From Arthrobotrys musiformis (taxonomy: Eukaryota > Ascomycota > Orbiliomycetes > Orbiliales > Orbiliaceae), in the NCBI GenBank assembly GCA_036971715.1, contig JAVHJL010000004.1:4340001-4404000 (forward strand): a stretch of 64,000 nt of DNA. Direction: 5' to 3'. Under the pieces are notes generated by a model. The model did not search any database. It saw nothing but the letters and a program-made list of their open reading frames with translations, and was not told where the DNA came from. Shown piece after piece: positions 45,524 through 56,700 of the stretch; position 1 is the first letter of the stretch; each line of letters starts with the position of its first letter. The position numbers and the translations under genes are program-made.

Positions 45524-47512
45524 TCATCTAGTGGCCTCAATCTCCTGTACAGTTGGCCTCTCTTCATCCTTTGCACCGCCAACGACCGGAACATCATCAA
45601 GGTGGATATTGTCACCAAGTTGCTTTTCGGTAGTCTTGCTAAGGAGCTCGTTGTTCTCGGATCCCTCAAACAAGAAGGCTAATTCTTCGAGGGTACGCCC
45701 GGAAGTCTCTGGGAACATGAAATAGACGAAGATTATTTCGAAGGCGAGCCAGACGCAGTAGGTGATGTAATACCTCCATGCGATGGCCTGGAGAGCGATT
45801 GGGTTGACAAAGTTGTTGAAGAAACCGGCTGCTCTGCCGAAAACTTGGAAGAAGGCCTGAAAGCAAAATTAGAACGAGATCAGTGATCATTTTATCAAGA
45901 CCAACATTCGCGGGACTTACAATTCCGTTTGTTCTAATGTGGTATGGGAACAGTTCAACTAGGTAAGCTGTCAAGCAACGTTAGCATCTCTATCTCTAAT
46001 CTGATTCGCCAATCAAACATTGAGCCAAACTTACTGTAGGTCAAAGAATTGTACCCAACATTGTAGAATGGGCTGTACAGGAAAATCATGACCAATACAG
46101 CGTAACCCGCGGATTGGTGCTTCGTCTGGGCATATTGGGAAGCCGAGATAGTCCAGGAAATGTACACACAAAGCAGACCGCAAGTACAAATGAAGTATCC
46201 GGTTCTTCGTTTCAATAATCGAGGGACATTAAGTGCGATAATGGTACCGTTCAAAAAGTCCCAACAAGTTCTCCCGAGATTAATCCTGGTTTGTGTGCCC
46301 TTGTTGGTGATACCAGCTTGATTGAGAATCTGAACAAGGTAGTAGCTGATAAGGGTGTTTCCGGACCATTGGGTGAAGAGACCAAGGAAGCCGGTAATAG
46401 TAGCTCTGCGGCGGTTACCTGGGGTCTTGAAAAGTTCCTTCCATCCCAGCTGGGCGTGCTCGAGTTCGAGCTTGATGGCGGTTTGAACCTGGACGATCTC
46501 GGCCTTGACGAGTTCGCTGTCGGCATTACCTTCAGCGTGGTATGTGATGAAGAAGTCTCGAGCTTCTTCAATACGATCTTTTTGGATCAACTGTACAACA
46601 AAATATCAGTATTTTTGCTAGGTCTTTGAACAAGGAATACGATGTCAAATGGACCACTTACGAAACGGGGGCTCTCAGGCATCCACGGCATGAAAACAAT
46701 TTGCAAGAGTGATGGGACGACCTGGAGGAAACTGGGAATTCTCCAACTCCAAGTATTCGGCATGGCGAAAGTGCCTAATGTAATAGAAGCCGCAATGATG
46801 GCGCCAATAAACCAAGAAGCATTAAATACGGCAGTCAATGTCGCCCTCTCCTTCGGGTAAGCTGTTTCACCTATGAGTGAAGAAGCGCCGACAATACCGT
46901 AAGGGATACCGAAGCCGAGAATAATACGAGATATAGTGAACATGGCAACTGGTGCCACCAGAAGAGTTAGAATGAACTAGCACTCATGAAGACGCGAGTA
47001 GCACTAGACAGCCTAGAGAAGACCCACAGTTTTGACTAGCCCCTTGGATAACGGCGCCGATAATCATGATCACGGACCCGAATATGATGGTCCATCTTCT
47101 CCCCCACCGATGGGATATCATCGGGATGAAAGGCAGACCAGCGATGGCTCCCAGACTGTATGACGCACTGAAGATACCAAGTCTTGAGCCCCTAGGGAAG
47201 CCAAAATACTCATCCCAATTTTGGACAGCCTGGAGTCCTATATTTAAAACGTTAACGAGAACGGAAGTTAGATGTATGTGCGGTATATCAGACGCCATGC
47301 GGCTAGAAAAGATATTAATCGTAACATAGCTTACCGTTCATCATAGATGAATCGAAACCAGAAGTCATTTCGATCCCAATACACGTCGGGAACATAATAA
47401 GGTATAGATACCTCAGGTTCTTTTTCTTGTACCATGGTATTTTATCTTTCTCGACCAAAGCCGTCACGATTGGGTCGGCTGGGTTGCCGATATGCGCGCT
47501 CACAGGTGCCAT
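45524..47512 (-). CDS. MFS sugar transporter (lactose-permease/hexose-like)
   Basis: Six exons (47512-47335, 47237-47028, 46948-46662, 46590-46035, 45967-45921, 45856-45524) give 536 residues. Twelve-helix sugar porters of the plasma membrane move sugars with protons. Visible family marks: GFDSSMMNG in helix 1, HRWGRRWTI after helix 2, the GRR-type loops, SRIILGFGIPY, PESPRF at the end of helix 6, WSGNTLISYYLVQIL in helix 7, YTYLVELFPYHIRTNGI in helix 10 (split by the short exon 5) and PETSGRTLEELAFLFE after helix 12. The pattern resembles fungal lactose permease-like or general hexose carriers. The exact sugar is unknown; galactose- or glucose-containing oligomers released by the GH53, GH5 or GH55 enzymes are plausible. 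The cytosolic tail is acidic. Start is the first ATG. Confidence 0.93.
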
Positions 47513-47681
47513 TTTGTGCCTGCAACTGATGATTCTGATGCCTGCTACCGAGACGTAGAGTTATCAACCCTGGGTATACCGGTAGGAGGGAACTCTTTTC
47601 AGGAGCTTATCGAGGTGCTTGCAGTGAGAGCGATATCGATTTGGCTTTAGACGTATAGACCAACGAGTCGTACTCCTGCTC

Positions 47682-47690
47682 TTTATATAA
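47682..47690 (-). promoter_or_regulatory. TATA-like element of the sugar transporter gene
   Basis: TTATATAAA on the minus strand about 170 bases before the ATG at 47512. Confidence 0.45.
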
Positions 47691-50600
47691 TTGTGGACCT
47701 GAGATACCCAATACGCTAGCTCGTTCCCCGGAAAGCAGCTACAGTAGCTCCCCACAATGCATGGTAGGTCATGGGGCGAGAAAGTTTCGCTCCACATGCA
47801 CAGCGGCCCAGGAAGCTTTAAGCACTCGATTATAATCTTCACCTTCGCATTACTAATACGAAGAGAAGTAATACAAAGCAGGGATTTCCCAAGAGCCGAC
47901 ATGTCGGGCATCATCGAATTGGACCAGACCTCCCTTGTCATTCAACCACTTGACCATGGCCGTTCTCATGCAATTGACCTGATTATCGCAACATTTTGCC
48001 AAGACGGGGAAAGGAAGGAGTTGTCGACTCGGGACTTCGACTCATGCGGGTTGTCCCTCAGGACCGGTCTGCTAGCTTCTGCGACTTGGCTCGAGGTGCA
48101 CAATATTAATACGAGCTCGAGGTATGTCCACGAGTAATGAGCCACCTCCCTCATATAGTCCTCCAACCTGTAGATCTGTCTAAACTGTACTTGTGCCGGA
48201 TATCAAAGCTAGGCAAGAGTAATTAATTATCAGACTCCCAATAGGTTGATACCATGATATACTATTCAACAGACTACTTATATTTCAACCGGATAGCCTG
48301 GTCCGGTTAAAAAGAAAGATGCGATTGCACCAATTGAGATACCGATTAATTGCAACATGTAAGAATTCCATCTAGGTCTCGAGGAATGTTACATGTGAAT
48401 AGTTTCCCCGCAAAAAGAAAAAGGAAAAAGAAAAACATCTAAATAATGAATTGTGAGAGGCAGCAATATTCGGCACGACATAATGAAAATGCAACAGATA
48501 GTAAGGTATATGCAAGTCGATTTTCCGGGTTATCAAGCTACTCAAGCGAGAAGGGTTGGCTTTTCTTCGGGAGAATGCTTGTCGAATGCAGCCTGGTCGG
48601 CACAGGGGTGTTTAACCGGTCAGGCCGAGGAAATCGCTTCTTTACCTGATTCGGCGGAAGGGCCGAAAAACCGTATCCACCGAACCTACATGCCGGTCTT
48701 GACTCGTGCTACGTGACGAAAAACCCTCATCGAATTTCGCTGCAGTCAATTAATTATCGATATATCGATATTGAATAGCCAATAGGCAGTGCTGTATATG
48801 GTATAAAACGTGGGTTTTGGAGAAGCAGCGCAAGGGCCGCCCAGCCTATCCCGCTCAGCTTGACTCGTTTCAATATTTGTCATTTGCCGGGCTTACATGT
48901 TGATGCCCGGGCCAGGCTCGCGGACTGAATGCTCTTTCTTTGACCATCGATGGAGTCTGAAAGATCAAGAAGAGGCGTTCTTGCTCTTTTCGATTCATCA
49001 ACTTGGATACACCCTAGTTAAACAACAATCAAGGTGTGGCGCCTCCGCTTAATGAATGTCGCTCATCGGCAAAGAAGGCTTGTTGCAGCCACATTGGCAG
49101 GGAACTGCACCTGCTTTGTTCGCATATCTAGAACAATGTATAAGCTCGTCCTATTGGTGGTGGAAAATCATTATACCTAACATTTGGCGAAGCTCGTAGG
49201 TCAAAGCGGTCTTTTTTTATGTGATTTGGTCGAGACCCTAAGAAGGGATCGTCAAAAACTAGTAGAATTTCGGGATGATATCGGGATGGTGATATATAAT
49301 CTCTGAGGAGTATGGAGTGATTAGCTTGGCTTGCTGCTTGGCTGACGAGTTTGTGGGGAGAAGGTTACTGGTCCTCCCCCGCAGCTTGCCTTTGTGTACT
49401 ATGTATTAATTAGCAACGATATTAGAAACATACAACTAGAGGCTGGAAGTACTTCGTAGGTACTCAGGTAAATCGTGCGTAGTTTGTACCTATATCGATA
49501 TATCTTCTGTTACCTCAGCGGGGTTCAATGGATCTGCACAATATTGTCAGCAAGCGACGATCCTAGGACTCTAGGGTAAATTTACGTTACGTAGACCTTA
49601 CGGTGTAAATTAAGTTAAAAGCGTAGTCGTAGCGCAACTTTGCCAGATGCCTTCGGTCTTTGAAGGTCCATAGTTTCGTTGTAAGTGCTGTATAGGATCT
49701 GGTCATCGTGAGTCGCCGGACTTCTGGTGTGGGGCAATCCCACGTTGCGCAAGTCGGTCGCTTTGACCCCGACCCGCAGCTCGTATCAGCTGCTTGGCAG
49801 ACCATAAACCTACATTCCAGTGCTTACCAACCATGCATAGAGACTGACAACGATAACGTTTTCTGCGGTTCGTGGTGCATTGCGATGCAATATAATATAG
49901 AAAATAGCGCCCAATATGGGGGCTACACAAACCGAAGCAAGGTTAACTTCTGGTGATTGATATCCCGCCTGTTACCCAGTTTAAGGCTACGACCGATGCA
50001 TATGCATTGGTATCAGCAGACGTAGACTGGCTCCAACCGCCAATCTCGAACCCCCCAAGTTTGAAGCTTGAGCCCGCGCTCAAGGGTAAATACCTAGGTA
50101 TATATTAGCATGATTGGTAGAGCTGCGAAGGCGCAGGATTAAAGCATGGTCTGAAATATGAACGTGCATAACTACCTGGATTGGGTAAATAGCAGAAGCT
50201 AATAAATTGGCTAGATCGAAAGGAGCTCACGTGAATCGGAAACTCTCCTGCAATAGTGAACTCCCCTCGAGCAGGAGCAGTAGTTTGGTGCGAAGGTATT
50301 GCTTTAAGCAACTTCATTTTTTCGTGTTCATAACACCTCCGATCTCGACTTTCCACAACCCTCTTTAGTTTTCCCTAGTCTTTCCTAGTTCCGGAATTCC
50401 CGAGGCCAGAGTCTTTCCCACCCCTACGCGAAGTTTTGTTCTCAAGCCAAACGGTTAACAATGAAAACTTTTGATAACGCGCGGCGAGACTACCCCCAAC
50501 TACGAGCAAAGGGTGGGATTGTAGATCTGATAACTCGATTCCCAATAGCAGCTTTGTGAAACCTATAGTTCCAAGACGCTTTGGCCAATTGGCCCTCAAC

Positions 50601-51190
50601 GATAAGTTGGTGTAGACGACGTCTACGACGGCCTGGATGATAGAACACTAATAATTTACTCAGCGTGGTCAGCCGTTAGTGTTTTGAACAGATTTTTTTG
50701 AAGTATCCACCTACTTGGTTCGATTCCTTGGTACTTAAGTAGGTACTGAGATATATCCCACAGAAATAAAATATAGCTAGTATTCCCACGAACACCGACC
50801 AAGATATTTCCCGAGAAGCTTGGTCTGCATCGCGCCTTCTGTCCCGGCCAATGACCTGAAGCCCTTTTCTTCGGCTATTACAAGAACTGGAGGTTGTCTC
50901 GTAGACAAAATGCTGCTTTGGATGGCGTAGATTTTGGGATAGGCAACAGTTGGAGGTGGCTCTGGAAGGCTCTGCTTATACCTAGCTGATACCGAGCGAA
51001 GGTAGCTACTTAAGTACTTAGCTATGTTGTCTCTCCCCAGTGAACAACCAGCTAAATAAACACAGGCACTTCTTTTCCAACCCTTCTGTAGCCTCGGCCA
51101 TCAACCTCATCAACCTCCATCCAACATCCAGCATCCAGCATCCACCTCTCCCATCCTCAAAACAGCGTTATTTCTCTTTCTGTGGCCAAA

Positions 51191-51389
51191 GTAAGTGATT
51201 CCACAGTTCACAACCCCAGCCTAGAAGCGTAGAAAGCAATCTAGATATTAAGGAAGGTTATATATGGTTGATGGGAAGGAAGTAACCCCAGAAGCTTCTT
51301 TCTTTACCTCAGTTGACGGCCAAACTTTTCACGATACCCTCACCACTTATTTCATCGAAGGAAGAAGCCTACTAACACTTCACTCTCAG
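51191..51389 (+). other. Possible intron in the 5' untranslated region
   Basis: A strong donor (AAA before GTAAGT, 51191) and acceptor (CTCTCAG, ends 51389) precede the ATG at 51410 by 20 bases. The upstream segment is C/T-rich, as in a fungal leader. Confidence 0.4.
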
Positions 51390-51409
51390 TAAACGGCAGA
51401 TTCGACACG

Positions 51410-52934
51410 ATGGCATCCCCAAAGAACGATGCCGTGGACGGAGGCAAGACTGAATATAAAGTCTTGCCTCTCGTCATCTCCGAGGAGTATAGTAGGCTTA
51501 CCCCAGCAAAGTTAAGCTTCTGGGATGCAAATACTCGGTCCTGGGTCCAAGTCCTCAACGAGAATCTGGGCCCGTCAATTGACGTGCGGTATGCCGTCAG
51601 GGACAGCGGGATCCATATCATGGCTATCCAACGATTTGAGGATCTTGGATCAGATCAACAAGAGAAACTCCCGAAAACGAAATTCGGAAGGGTTTCTTCA
51701 CTCGTTTTCGGAAAGCCCCCCGGTGCCGGCCCCATACTGTACCACGTGAAAAAGGTTCCACGCGATACGCGCCGGCCTCTTGAAGGCAAATTTCTGCGGC
51801 TTGACTTTCGGATTCTGGATGGAGGTCTCGTCTTCGGCGTCGAGATTCAAAAGCCCGGCACCTCCATTGTCTCCGCATTCGCGGATGGGGCAATGTTAGC
51901 ATTAAAGACGATGTTACATGCAAGAACCCAAATTCTCGGGTTCCAGAGCAAGGGAGGTTCACTTTGGCTCAGACTTGAGTCCTCCCAGATCCTTGGCCTC
52001 AAAGAAGAACCATTGACAGTATTATGGTCGAGTAAAGCAGTATGGTTAGGGGTAAACGAACGCGTTCTGCCTTGGATAGGTACTGGCGGTACACAGATTA
52101 GTAATACACCAGCAGAAGAAGCTCACTCGATTACTACCTCAAAAACTCAGGTACGAAGCCTCGCTTTGTATATCATTATTATATGGGCCCGGTTAATTAT
52201 GTTTGTGGAATTTCTAGGCCCCAGCCACATCCCAGTCTACCGAGAACGACTCTAGCCCGATAGAAGATATAAAAGTCATGCCTGAGAGCGCCCTTGGAAA
52301 AATAACTCCAGAGATCTTAGAAATTACTTCGGTCTCAAACCCGAGCCATTCAATTTCCAGTACAAAATCTTCACTCGAGGGCGTGGTTTCCTTCTACTGG
52401 GAGTCCAAAATTCAAAATTGGACACGCGTTTTGCCAGAAACAGTAGGGACTACGTTTAGTTTGTCACTAAACTTTCAGTTACTTCCGGATGGTGTCGAAT
52501 TTTGTCTGCTTCACGAAGTTCCAGTCCCACGATTCGGCCCCAACCCCCCTGGAGGTCGAATTACTCAGGTCCTAGGGTCTATAAAATGGTATCTGGGAAA
52601 GAAAAGTGCTAATAATATACAATATCACATCCGGATGAAGGAGGATGAAAAAGGTAACCAGCTACCTGTGTTTTACTTCAATCTCCCGGAGCTTTTCGAG
52701 ATGAAAACCCCAGATAAAGGTGGCAAAATCTTCGATAGCATGATTGATGTTGCCCACCAAATCTTTCTCGAAACTAAAAATAAAACCGAAGCCGAATCAT
52801 TCTCCAACAGATGGGTCTGTGTCAAAACATCAACAACTCAAAACCAAGCACCTGTTATGGAGATTCTCCAACGTGAGGACTCTCCCTATCTTTTCTGTCG
52901 TTCAAGTGCCATTCCTCGAAGATCGAGATCATAA
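51410..52934 (+). CDS. Hypothetical protein with two divergent internal repeats
   Basis: Two exons (51410-52150 and 52218-52934; GTACGA...TTCTAG) give 485 residues. I do not recognise the family. It appears to be built of two related halves: around residue 35 LSFWDANTRSWVQVLNENLG and around residue 285 VSFYWESKIQNWTRVLPETV, each followed by a beta-rich stretch and, later, by an amphipathic helix (AFADGAMLALKTML in the first, IFDSMIDVAHQIFLETK in the second) and an LWLRLESSQ or WVCVKTSTT strand. No signal peptide or membrane helix, so it is likely cytosolic or nuclear. The intron sits between the two halves, which fits an old tandem duplication. Function is unknown. Frame length and splicing make the gene itself likely. 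Confidence 0.75.
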
Positions 52935-53599
52935 CTAGTTCAGCTACCACTTCATACATATTAATTCCTAAACCCTTTAGTTGGTAATATCACTTTCCCT
53001 GTTCTATTAACTCCTGCCTCGAACAAAGCAGTACAATTCTTTCCATCAGAAACCTTCGAAGTTATTAGTTCGTTGATATGAAGTGCTGACATTTCAAGTA
53101 CTTCATATTTGTAGAAATCACAATAGAAGACTCACAATACGCCCTTTATCCATCTATTGTAACTGATAGGTGAATTTCAAGTTTAAATCAACACATACTC
53201 TAATGACCATTTGGCACTCAATTTACATCACTACAGCAAGGAAGACCCAATTTCGTTCCCGGAGGAAGGTCTATCTTCATAGGGGTATGAACAGTGCTTT
53301 AAATTCCAATGTATTAACATGCAGGTAGTTTGGGCCAACTGAAATCCCAGGCTTCCTCTATGACACCCCCCAAAAAATAAACCAATACCCAATTGATCAT
53401 TCTTTCCTTGTCGCAAAGTAAGGCCGAGGTAAGAGCTGCGCGCGGGGCTGCATTTGAAGTGGAAGGAGAGACAAAGGCAAGGAAATTGGTATTCAATTAT
53501 TGTCTGCAACAACTTGCGTCAAGGAAAGACGCAGAAGGAAAGTGGACTTTCATGCCGCGGGGCTTTGTCGAAGACGGCAGTAGGTTTATGGTAAGTTAT
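52935..53599. other. Convergent intergenic region
   Basis: 665 bases, AT-rich 3' flank of the preceding gene and of the metallothionein. A plus-strand frame at 53393-53623 overlaps the metallothionein 3' end and is taken as chance. Confidence 0.45.
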
Positions 53600-53742
53600 T
53601 TAGTGCTATCAATAGAATGTTAGTAATACTTCTTATGGGGACGAGATTGGAATGGAATGTGGTCGGGTTGACGTACAGAGCAGCCTGTGCAGGAGCAGGC
53701 GCCGCACTGGCCACCGCAGCAGGAGCAAGAGCATGGATCCAT
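53600..53742 (-). CDS. Short metallothionein, 23 residues, one intron
   Basis: Exons 53742-53677 and 53605-53600. The product begins MDPCSCSCCGGQCGAC and ends CTGCSH: eight cysteines in 23 residues arranged C-x-C-x-C-C-x3-C-x2-C-x-C-x2-C, plus a final His. This is the layout of short fungal metallothioneins, cytosolic peptides that bind Cu(I), Zn or Cd through thiolates. The intron (GTACGT...TTGATAG, 71 bases) separates only the last codons; without it the frame runs on into an unrelated tail, so the His-stop end depends on the splice. A good TATA box is 150 bases upstream. Such genes are usually metal-induced. Too short for normal gene finding, but the cysteine pattern makes chance unlikely. 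Confidence 0.88.
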
Positions 53743-56700
53743 TTCGAAGAAAGGTTTTGAGGTTTAGGCTTGAAAAGCTTTAGAAGATAGTTCGAGGTTT
53801 GGAGGTTAACGTTTGGAGGTTTAGAGATTCTTAGGCAGTCTGTTATCTGTCTGATGAAGAAATAGAATGGACTCGAAGAGGGATTCTATGGCCCTTTTAT
53901 AGACAATCCCTCGGTTTCCTCCGCCCGATTTTACTTTCATTCCCATCAAGATGTTTTTTATTTTCGGCATCCTTCCATGATCCTATTTTCCGGCCGAAAT
54001 TCCTATCAGCACACGACGGTAACTTTTCAATACACGGACACCAATTAACGATATCTGGTGGCAACACCAACGCCGTTTGGGAGCTTCTGAACATATCTTA
54101 GTGCGGGGTATCGAAACTCTGTGCCGTTTATGCAGTTTTCCTTCCTTCGATGCACACTCAAACCCCCCATCCATGCCAATGCATGGCGGGCGCTCCTGCT
54201 TGGCAACTTAGCTTCCAATCATTGCTTGCATATACCCCATGCCCAGGTGCCTATAACTGTCGATCGATGTACGTGTCGGCAGGTTCAAACTCCCACAGCT
54301 AAGGTACCTTCTGTTTTGACGTCGCATGACCAGATCGATTGTGGGGTTATTGACATGAGATGGATGAGTATAGCCCCCGCGCGCGCCAAGGACCCAAAAC
54401 CTCGATGTATACGAACGGGGTTCGGAGATTGACGGTATTGATCATAAGGTAAACTAATGCTCTCCTAAAGGTTTTTCCTGTCGGCAGCGCTTACCAGGGA
54501 TTTTACAAAATAAAAGGGTTTAACTCTAAGACATTCATCTATGTAGTCATACGTACACAACTTGCCTACAAGGTAAAAATCTTGGAGTTGGAGGGAGATC
54601 CAAAATGCAGGCAACGATGATGATCCTGGCCGCGCGGAACCGGCAAGTGCTTCGAATTTTCAGCAACTTGAGCTCCCCTTTTCAAGTATACACAAAAGCC
54701 ACGTCAATTCTCTAATTTTTGAAGCATAACGCCCGAGAATAGAGTGATTGTCAGTGGCCATCCATCCCACCTGTTGCTACTATAGCGAAAGAACGTAGTG
54801 CGTTCATGATCACTACTTTATCGACTCGAACCCGATCTACCAACACATATCTCGGGGCTATCGAAGCTGCTGACACGTCAACCGGCAACCAACCTTGCTT
54901 CGTGTAACCGCACTTCAGTTTGAAATATTCACCCGTGTCTAACTGAGCAATTTATCGAATTATCCCATCTGCAACATACAACAGCTAGCAATTGATGGGA
55001 CGTACATGTGGATGGAAAGGATCAAAATCCCCATCCGCTTTTATCAAAGATCTGACGAGACTTGATCCCATCGTATCCCTTAGTTGTGTGGTCCTAAGAG
55101 TGGGGGCACAATCAAGTATCTTAGTCACAGGGCTAACCCCTCCTGCAGCTGACTGATATATCGATAGCACAGAGTTCTCTCTTTGGCAAGCCTTATTTTT
55201 CTGGAATTTAACTAGAACGAGGAAGCGGCAAAAGCGGTCGCATTCGAGAGGATCAAGTACTGTCGCGAGCTCGCGAGAAGCAAGTTTGTAATGATGAGTG
55301 AGCTAGACAACTTCAGCCTCCATGAAGAACAGATACTGCAGCAAAGATAAAACAGAAATTTCGAACATGCATAGACTGCACTTTAATACGAGGACAATCG
55401 GCAGCCGTCAAAGCTCGCAAGCGAAGTGGCGGTCTGTGGGAGTTCCTCGATCCTCGGCGTTGGTTGCTAGCAACCAACCTGTTGAATTAGCGTCCGTGAA
55501 CCCCCGCTCAGTGAGGCCATGCCGTGCGAAACTAACTTTCCCTCTACGGCTTCATGCAGAACCTTAGCGTCTTGTCGATGTGAGGACGAGGGTCGAAAGT
55601 CTGTGAAGTAGTTCGCCCAACTTCCAACAGCCCATTTTGCGTTGTTTTCTAGGGTCCGCAGGAAGATTGAGGTCAACGTTGTAACGTTTGTGATACACAA
55701 GGTATCCATCGCCTACCGACGTTTTAAAATATCCCGTACTTGTCTTTCGAAGTTTTCCAAGAGACCCCAAGAACGAAGTGCCGCCCCCTGCCCGCAGCCC
55801 TTTTTCGTGTGGCACCCTCCTGCAAGTCTGGCGACTAGCTATGCGTCTACCTGGTTATTAGCCCAATATTCCGGCCACATTTGCATGTCTCTTGTATCCT
55901 GGAACTGCTCCCAGTCTGGCCAAAAGCGGCCAGCGACACCATCGCGATTTTTTCTTTCCTCAACATCGATTCAAATATCCCCAGATAATGAGCTTTTCGG
56001 TTCGATTCTCTTTCAAGCAAGTCCTCGACCGAACATTTTAGGTGAAATTATCAGCCACCACCCATCAGGGAAAAGTTTCCTTTGAAAGTGGAGCCTCATT
56101 TCGTCTCAGATCACAGCCGACCTTTCCCAGAACGGGATAGCTCCGACCAGCCAAAGTTCCGACTGCTACCTCATTTTGTCCGCTGCTTGTTGTTTCCTTT
56201 CTGTCCCTCCTTGTTGGATTTGTTGGCTGAGCGGGAAGCCTTGTCCCTTCGAAAATGTGAAAAAAGCGCAAAGAAATCGCTGGGGGATGAATTGTAGGGA
56301 AATTTTTCCTTGAGGGAAAATACCCCACGATCCCAAATCGACACCCACCTTTATTGTCAGCTTCGAGAAATATCCACACTCACATTATACGTAACTAGTT
56401 TGCATGATCATTTGTCATAGCCAACCTCACATATGTCAGGGTTTTCATTCCCATTCACACCGAATAGGGACCACAACCCTCTTGGGATGACGCATGCAGC
56501 TAGAAAAGCCGGATATCTCAATACAGTTGTTATCCAGACACAAAAACGTGGGGCCCGCAGATGTCGACCGACTTCGGGATCATACGAGCAAAGAAGTTGA
56601 TCAATCAGCGGACTTTGTAGCATCCTGCGGTGGAACTGTATTATTATCTCGACCCTAATTCGTTGATTATCTAGCTTGAAGTGATTCCCTCAATATCTCC

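Larger units (their letters stand above)
47513..51409. other. Large gene-poor region
   Basis: Almost 4 kb, upstream of the transporter and of the gene at 51410, with no supported coding sequence. It includes a probable TATA element (47682-47690), a B-box-like GGTTCGATTCC at 50717-50727 that fails as a tRNA, and the likely 5' untranslated exon of the gene at 51410. Confidence 0.45.

Noticed and set aside
50717..50727. tRNA-like B box GGTTCGATTCC
   Set aside because: The flanking bases do not form a T stem, and no A box or acceptor stem is found at the right distance.
55642..56085. 147-codon frame in the large desert
   Set aside because: No start context, no domain and no compatible splice sites on either side.
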